45,028 nt of DNA from positions 1-45,028 of the IMG/VR virus record IMGVR_UViG_3300024346_004842. One strand, 5' to 3'. This document shows positions 5,806 to 14,800 of this stretch, one piece after another; positions within the stretch are counted from its first letter, which is position 1, and each line of letters starts with the position of its first letter. The position numbers were made by a program, and so were the translations under genes. The stretch comes from a virus. Below the pieces are notes generated by a model, which did not search any database, had not been told where the DNA came from, and saw only the letters and a list, made by a program, of their open reading frames with translations.

Positions 5806-8800
5806 ATGGCACAAGGTAAACAAAACATTAATATCGGCGTTGAAGGTAATGACGGAACTGGCGATAGTATAAGAGAAGCGTTTAGAAAGGTAAATGATAA
5901 TTTTACCCAACTATATGCGGTATTTGGACAAGGTGGTTCAATATCATTTACTGAGTTTAGTGATACTCCAACACTAACTGAACTCCAAGACAATCCTAGT
6001 ACATTTTCAAGACCTACTTTACCAGTAGTTGACGTAGCTGCTGAAGGTAGTAAATTAGAATTTAGAAAATTAGTTAGTAATAGTTTTCTTGATGCTTCTA
6101 TTGACGATACAGTACAGTTTAGTTTAACCCAGGGTGGATACATTGTTGTAACAGCCGCAGGCGGGAAACTTGAAGAAGACGAAAAACCAAAAGTTAATTC
6201 AACTGGCGGTGGTATTAATGCTTCAGGAAACATTATTGCTGGTATGCCAACCAGTCTTAATGATATCGAATCTAAGTTATCCGTTCTTAATGCTGCACAC
6301 GATGGTGCAGGTTATACAACTGACAGTGTTGCAATATCAAAAGGCTTTGCAGATACAAACTACTTAAAATCAACAGGTGGCGGAACAGGCGCACAGATTA
6401 GAGTACGTACTGAAGATCAAATCTTTACAGAAGATTATTCGTTTACAATTAATAGTTTTACAGCAGGTGTTGCCAACATTACTGGCAGAACTATAGACGG
6501 AACTCTAGTTACAGTTCCAGCAGGACACGGACTTGATAGTGGTGCAAACGGATTACCGTTTAGATACGAAACTACAGGTACAAGTGCAACAGCAACACCG
6601 GCATCAAGTGCCGTTGCTCAACCGCTTAAAGACCTAAACCCAGTTTTTGTTAGAGTTGCAAGTGCTACATCATTAGAATTTTATGAAAATGCTGACGCGG
6701 CTAAAAATGCAACAGCAAATAGAAAGATTAGTTTCCAAGCAGGTACTGGGTCTGGAACACAAACTTTAGTTGATGCTGAATATCAACCAAGTATACTAGA
6801 CGGCAAGTTCCTTGCTAACGAAGCAATGCCAAGAGAGGCTGCACTTAGACGTCAAGGTGACCAAATGGATGGTACACTTTATCTTGACAAGCATCCTGGA
6901 GACTTAGCAAACATTACAACAGGCTTAGAAGATTTACAAGCCGCTACTAAATTTTATGTAGACAACACAAGTTATGCAAGTAACGTAAACTTGTTTGTTA
7001 GTTTACAAGGTGACGATAACCAAGTTAATACACCGGCAGGTAAAGAAGGTAGAGCATTAAGTTATGCTTATCGTACACTGAATGCTGCATTACAAAAAGC
7101 AGAAACAATTATTGAAACAAGTAAGCTAGAACCTGGTCCGTATATGCAGACTATCACTATTGATAATTCTGGTACACTTGTTCCTACTCATATACTAAGT
7201 GGAAATACAAACGACCTAGGGTTTAAAGTTCCTGCAACATATAACGGACAACAAACAGGAAACTTTAAAGCATTAATGGACAATAACAAAACATTTGTCC
7301 AAGAAGAAGTTATTGCATGGACTAATGCACAAATAGCGTTAGCAAATGCAGCTGTTACTTTAGATCCAAACGTACCAGCAGAAGCAGAGTTAATTAAATG
7401 GAAGAACTTTACGTATGACGAAGATATTTGTAAACGTGACGTAGGTTTAATTTATGAAAGTTTAAAACTAGATGTTATTAGTGGTACTAATGCTAACAAA
7501 CTTGCAAGACAAGCAGGACTAAGATATTACAGTAATGCTAGTGGTGCAATTGCTGTTGGTCCACAGAAAGCACAAACACTTGCATCAATTGCAAAAGTAG
7601 AAGAAGTTACTAGACAATATGTTTTGACAAACACACTATGGCAAGGTGGTGCTGGTAATCCAGGATTATATCAAACTGATGTACAACAGAACGTTGTGTC
7701 TCCAGGAACATCTGCTCCAGCTGATGCTATTTCAAGAGTAGGTGACTTGTTTGATATTATTGAGAATATTATTAATAACGGTCTTGACGGTGCTCCAACA
7801 CTACAAGAAGGTTCAGTTTATGTTATTGAAATAGATAACGGAAGTAACGGTAATGTATTCCAAGGACAAGCAACTAATACAGACTTAATTCCAGGCAAAG
7901 TTATTACAGGTTCTAAGTCAGGTGCTGTATCAAGAATTGTAAACTATTACAGAGGTGACGAATTAGGTGGTGCAGGAAACGACCAACTAGAACTTATACT
8001 TGAAGAGCCAGTAGAATTTATTGCTAGATCAGATCCAGGTGTTGCTACAGCAGATGATCCGACATACGAAGCAGGTGATATATTAGAATTTGGTAACAAA
8101 GTAAGCCAACAAAATATTACAGTATTCTTAGAAACAGGTATATTCTACGAAGATTATCCGCTACGTGTTCCAGCTAATGTATCTATTAAAGGTGACGAAT
8201 TTAGACGTACACACATTCGTCCAAAGAAGCGTGTATCACAATCTAAATGGGCTAACCAGTACTTCCACAGAGACAATTACTTTGATCAAATGACTTTACA
8301 CAACCATAGTGTAGAAATTGAAGGCGAAGTAACATTAACATTATCACAAGCAGTAACTGTTAATGTTGGTGATAAAATTACACAATCAGTAACAGCTGGT
8401 ACTGCAATTGGTTTTGTACAAGAAAAAGCAACAAACTCAACTAGCGTTGTTGTACAATACTTTGACGGATATGATCCGGTAACTAATAACGGTGTACCGC
8501 CTAGTGAAACTGGGAATGGATACGCTGATGTAACTCAATTTGATGCGGCAGTAAACAATAATATTTCAATTAACAATGCTGTAGCAACTGGTACATACTT
8601 AACAGCATTACCAGTACAATATGTTAGACCAACAAACTTTGGTTATCATTATGCTCTTGACCCAAGACGTCCTATTAATACACAAGCAGACACAGTTAAT
8701 AACCCAGGTGGTTATAAAAATGCTGTTGCTATTTTAGAAAAAAATAGAGATGCAATTGTACAAGACGTTTTATTATTCTTAGACGAACAATCAACATCAA

Positions 8801-11800
8801 ATCTAAATAACGGTGGCTTTGGAGACTTTACAGAAGTTGAACTAACACTAACTGGCAATGTAACATTTACTAGAGGTGACACAGTTACACAAGCAGGCTC
8901 CGGAGTAGTTGGTAAAGTAAAGAACGACAGTACAAATAATTCAGTTATTATTGTAGGACCAAACGGAATATTTGACACCAGTGGTGAATTATCTGTTGGT
9001 GGTGTAAGTAAAGGTGCAGATAGTGTACCGGCTTCTGTAGCAACAGCAGTAGCATTTACATACGGACCAAAGTGTGCAAGAGACTTAGGTCTTATTGTTG
9101 ATGCGTTGGCATTTGACTTAGAAAAAGGTCTTATTGATCAGTCACTTGAAATACAAGGAAAATATTATGCAGGTGCTGTAGAAGTAGGACAAGAAGTTAT
9201 AACATCAGCATCTATTTTAGAAATAGGTAACATTGCACAAGCATTACTTGGTGCGTCAGCTACACCAGTTGGAACTCCAAGTATTCCTAGTTCAAGACAA
9301 GCAGCATCAGCATGGGATATTACTGTAACAACATCACAACTTGCTGAAGCAGGAACAAGTACTATTGTATCAGGATTATTAAACATTATAGTATTTGCGT
9401 TTAATAGCGAATATAACCCACCTAAGCATAACAAAGATATGGATGTGTTCTTAATGAATGACGCAACTATCTTACGTAACATGACAGTACAAGGTCATGG
9501 TGGATTTATGTGTGTACTTGATCCAGATGGACAGATACTTACTAAGTCACCATACATACAAACAGGTTCAAGTTTTTCACAGTCAATAAACAAACAAGCA
9601 TTTAGAGGTGGTATGTTTGTTGATGGATTTATCAGTAACATGCCGTTAGAAATTGTTGACAATATTACAAGTGCAGGTGCAAACGCACCGTTTGAAATAT
9701 TTGTAAGAAGTAGAAGAGATTCTAAGCAGGTTAATGGTAACGGAGTAGGACTTGGATTATTAGCAAGACGTCCACAACTTCCAGCACCATTTTATGTAAA
9801 CGGTGTGAGATACCAAGTTAATGCTATTAGAAATTACGACCCGATTAACGGTACAGCAGAATTAATACTTGATAAGAATTCAAATCCAGACGATACAGAA
9901 CAACAAGAAGGTCAAGGTTGGATTGGCGGAGAAAACTATCCAATCGTACTTCAAACAGCTGGTAACAGATCTATGCTTGGTAATGACTTTACACAAGTTA
10001 ACGATTTAGGTTATGGACTATTGTGTACTAACAATGGTATATCAGAAATGGTTAGTATGTTTACATACTACTGTCATGCAGCTTACTATGCAAACAATGG
10101 TTCTGAAATTAGATCACTTAACGGATCTAACGCTTATGGTAACTTTGGACTAGTTGCTGCTGGCGGTGACCCTAACGAAGTTGCACAAACGGGTTCATTA
10201 GCATTTAATACTTCACAAACAGCTAAAGTATATGTTAACCCTAGTGCAAACGCAAACGCTAATGCATTACAAACATTTATATATGCATACGATACAGATT
10301 TTGCTCCTTTACCGGAAGGCGAAATTGATATTACATATAATGTAAAAAGAGAGATTGCTAGTATTTCAGCAGCAAATCCAGTTTTACTAAATGTTGCAAG
10401 TCATGGATTTGTTGAAGGACAACGAGTATTAGTATCTAGCAGTAATATTCCTACTACTGGCGGTGGCGCTAATCCAGGAATGGACGGAATACGATATGTT
10501 GGACCTAATCCTTCAACAGGAAGTATAACACTTTATACTGATGCGGCACTTACTACAACACTAAACGGTTCATCTTATAACACTGGTAACTTAGGTAACA
10601 ATGCTGTTATACAAGATGCAGGCGGCACGGCATCATCGCAGAGTAGATTTGAGATTGTATCAGTTACTGATGCACAGTCAGCAGATGGTATTCCGGGTGT
10701 TAACGAAGTAAAACTTACACTAAGTGGAACTATTACTAATGTTCCTTATAATTCTAGAGTAACTATTACAGCAGGTACTGGTCAAACAGCATCAGCTGCA
10801 TTAGGTAGATCAACTAGGCCAATTCAAGACGGAGTTGCTACTACTATACTTTATGTAACATTACCTGAAAATAGAAATCAGTTCGCATTAGGTGATACAA
10901 TTTATACAGATGGTACAACAACAAGTAGAACAATTACTGCTATTGAATCTAATTTAGATAAAGCAGGACGTAAAACTATTGTTGGTGTAACAAAAACAAA
11001 TCCAGTCGTACTTGAAACTATTGGACATAATTTTGTAGACGAAGATCCAATTACTATTGTTGACGGTTCAGGCATAACAGAATTAAACGGAACATATTAT
11101 GCTAAAGTTAGTACAACTACAGGTGGAACTAGTAACGATAAACGATACGTAGAACTGTATAGTGATTCAGCATTAACTACATCAGTAAACGGAACAGGTT
11201 GGGGCGGATCATACACTGCAAGATCAGGTAAGGTATTCTTAACTGAATTAGGTGGAAATCCATTAATAGGTGAAAACGGTACTGTTTGGAAACTATCATT
11301 CTCAAACCAAACTAATGATGAGTCAGTAAGTACTGGCGGGTTATCATCGCCGATAGATGCAGGTTCTTCAATTGGTGTTAGAGCAAGAGCTAAATTTATT
11401 TTAGACAATGTGCAGACGGTTCCAATTAGACCATCAACAGCAGTTGTGTTTGAAGAACAGCCTGAAAATACATATCGTTCTATTAACTTTGACGTTACGC
11501 CAATTACTACATTTGACGGAGCAGGTGCTGCAACATTGCCAGATGGACAAAACATACTTACATTTGATAGTAACTATGATTATATTAGGCAAAGAGTTGA
11601 ATACTCTAATTATAAAGCACAATTTAAACTAGTACTTGCTGGTGTAACAGCACAACCTATAGCAGATGGATCTGTTGTTAGACAAGGATCAGCATCTGGT
11701 ATAATAACTAATTCATATGGTGCAGGTGTTAATACTATATGGGTTAAAGAGTGGAACGGAACTGACTATAGTGTTGGTGGCGGAAATATCGAAGTTGATG

Positions 11801-14800
11801 CTGCAGGCAATGGTACATTTACTAGCATTGGCGGATTAGCAGGAAGCGGTGCTGTTAAATTAAGTTATCTTACAACTAACACAGTAAAAGAATCGTTTGG
11901 TGGTAATCCAGGTGATAGATATATTGCTATTCCAGGCTTAGGTACAGAATCTACAGTAAGACTCCAAAATGCAGATATGATATTTGCATGGAAAGATAGA
12001 ATACACAAAGTACTTGCTTATCATGACGGTGCAGGCACAGCAATTGGTTCTGTCGGTACTAGAGAAGCAGGAGAACCTAATTCACATGCAACAGGCTTTG
12101 CTTATTTAGAAATTGATCGCACTCCAGTATCAAACAAATATTACGATCCAGATACAGCAGCTCCTGCTACAGGTATTGCTGACACATTAAATGTTGGCAA
12201 CGAAGCTGATAATGTTAATCTTGCAATTGGTGTTCCGTCAGGCGAAGGTGCAGAAATTACTGTTAATATTTCACTATGTAGAGCAACAGGACACGACTTT
12301 AGTAATATTGGTACAGGTGGATTTAATACATCTAACTATCCAAATATTATCTTTGGTCAACCGGCATCAGATAAAACAGCAATTGTAACTAGTGACGCAA
12401 CAGCAACTAAAGCTCAAGTTTGGGAAAGAAACAAAGGGCGTGTGTTCTTTGCATCAACCGACGAAGATGGATTCTTCAGAGTAGGTAAATTCTTTACAGT
12501 TGACCAAGGTACAGGTACTATATCGTTTACAGCACAAATTAATATCTCAGGACTAGACGGACTTGGATTTAAAGACGGTGAAATTATTAGTAAGTTCACA
12601 AGTAGCTTTACACAGTCAACAGCAGAACTTAAAAATGTTCCTACAGAAGTTGCTGTAGTAGATTACATTAATAGACGTTTAGGGTTTGATGAATTTAACG
12701 TAGCAGATCCTGCACCACTTACAACAGTAATGAGTGCAACTAATCCGCAACTGACACCAGTAACAGTAGGTGGCGAAACTACACATACACTGAACATGAC
12801 AAACGGTAGAATCACTTTACTAAAACGTCCTGTTGCAGATACTGATGCAGCAACTAAAGAATATATTGATAACAGAATATTTGCAAATGACGAATTTGAA
12901 GATCTTCGTAACGTAAGTTTTTATCAAACAGATTATAATAATGCAAACGGTAACAGTGATTTAATTGTACTAACAGGTAAAAAGAAAATATATGTCAAAT
13001 ATGTTGCAGGAACTATGTTCTCAACAGATGATGTTATTTTTGGACAAGATACAAATAGTGCAGGACGCATTGTTGACATTAGTGATTCATTCCAATTTGA
13101 TAATGGTGAAAATAGCACAGATACAGCATCTGGACTAGAAGTTCAAGTTATAACTTATACCGTATTACCACTAACTATGGTTAACCTAAGTGCAACAGGA
13201 ACTGTTGCAGTAAGAGGACAACTATTAAGACAGCCATCAACTGGTGCACAAGGTTATGTACTACATCCACAAACAGTAGTTGGATCAGGAAAGACATCAG
13301 CTCAGCAGGTGATACTAAGAGAAGTAACAGGAACATTTAACAATACTGCAATAGAACTTGTTAATAACCCGGGTAGTAGTGAAACTGTTGTTGCAACAGC
13401 GGCAACAATAACTAGCGCAGCAACTATTCAAGATGGCGCAAGTGGTGATCCAATAGACTTCCAAGCTGAAACTATATCAAATGGTAGCGTATCAAGAAAT
13501 ACTACACAAGGTAGAGATGGACTTGCTGTATACCCAATGACTGAAGTTGCTAACGCAAGTGAAAGTTTAGTTGGTAATCCAGGTGATGCAACACGTAGTG
13601 ATATTAACATATCTGTAACTAGAGCAAATGCTGCTACAAGTGTTAACTTACAATACCAAGCAGAAAGTTTACTTAATGCAGACGTTAATACTAATGCTGA
13701 CATAGAACAACAAAAACTGTTAATGACTAAAGCACCTGTATTACAAGATAGTGATGCATTTGAAGACTTTAGTACTAACGGAAGAAGAACAAGTCAAGCA
13801 AACAAAGGTATTGCTGCATTTAGTGCAGATGTATTTGCAGAAGACCAAGTATTCATAATGTCAGGATCTGTAACAGCAAACGTAGGCGATATTATAACAC
13901 AAGGTAGTAACACAGGTTATATTGATAAAATTATTAACAGTACTACGCTCAAAGTTAGAACTAGCGATACATTTGTTACTGGAAGCGGAACTTGTTCTAT
14001 AACTCCAATAACAGTATTTAACTTGCCAGTAGGTGCTAACGCTGTACAACAAACTTCAAGCATAAAAGGCACACCAGTTGATTCAACAAGAACTATTACT
14101 ACAATAGAAAAAACTGGATTTGTTAATGTAAAAGATAGAGGTATAACATTTGATAAGATTCAAGACATACCTGAAAACACTGTAATTGGTAGAGGTGATA
14201 TTGGTGACCCTGCTTACAATGCAGATGGTGTACCGTATGCTGTTAGCTTCGATCAAATCATTGACTTAGGTGGTGCTATACAAGATAAAGATTTTGCAAA
14301 TAGTACAGTTACAGAAGTTGCAGGTTGGGTTATTCAAACTGAGGGACTTGTAAGTGTTGCAACAGGTGCAACAGTTAGTTCAGGTGGTGTTGATGCTGTC
14401 GTACAAGGCGCTGTTACAAGTGAAAACAAAGTAGTTGTTATTAATGCTACTAGTACTTTCCCTGGCACAGGAACACTTGCAGGTGTTACAGCTGACAGTC
14501 ATGCAAGTGCCGCAACTATTGTAAGTGCAACTCAGTTTTCAACAGCAGGCGAAGCACTAATTAAACTAGCAGATGGTGTTTATGGCACTACACAAATTAC
14601 AAAGGCTGGAGCAGGTAATCAATTAGTACGCACACTTGATTCAAATGATCAAAACGATCTAACATTTGTATCAGCAAATACTGAAGGATTCATTAATGTT
14701 AAAGGATTATTAATTGATAGTCGTAGAACATTAGATACACGTTCAGCAGGTGGTGATACATTCTTAGATGTTTACACACCAAACGAACGATTAGCAATGA

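Noticed and set aside
5616-6233. 205-aa antisense frame across the iscA-fibre junction
   Set aside because: It runs opposite two clear genes and has no promoter or ribosome site.
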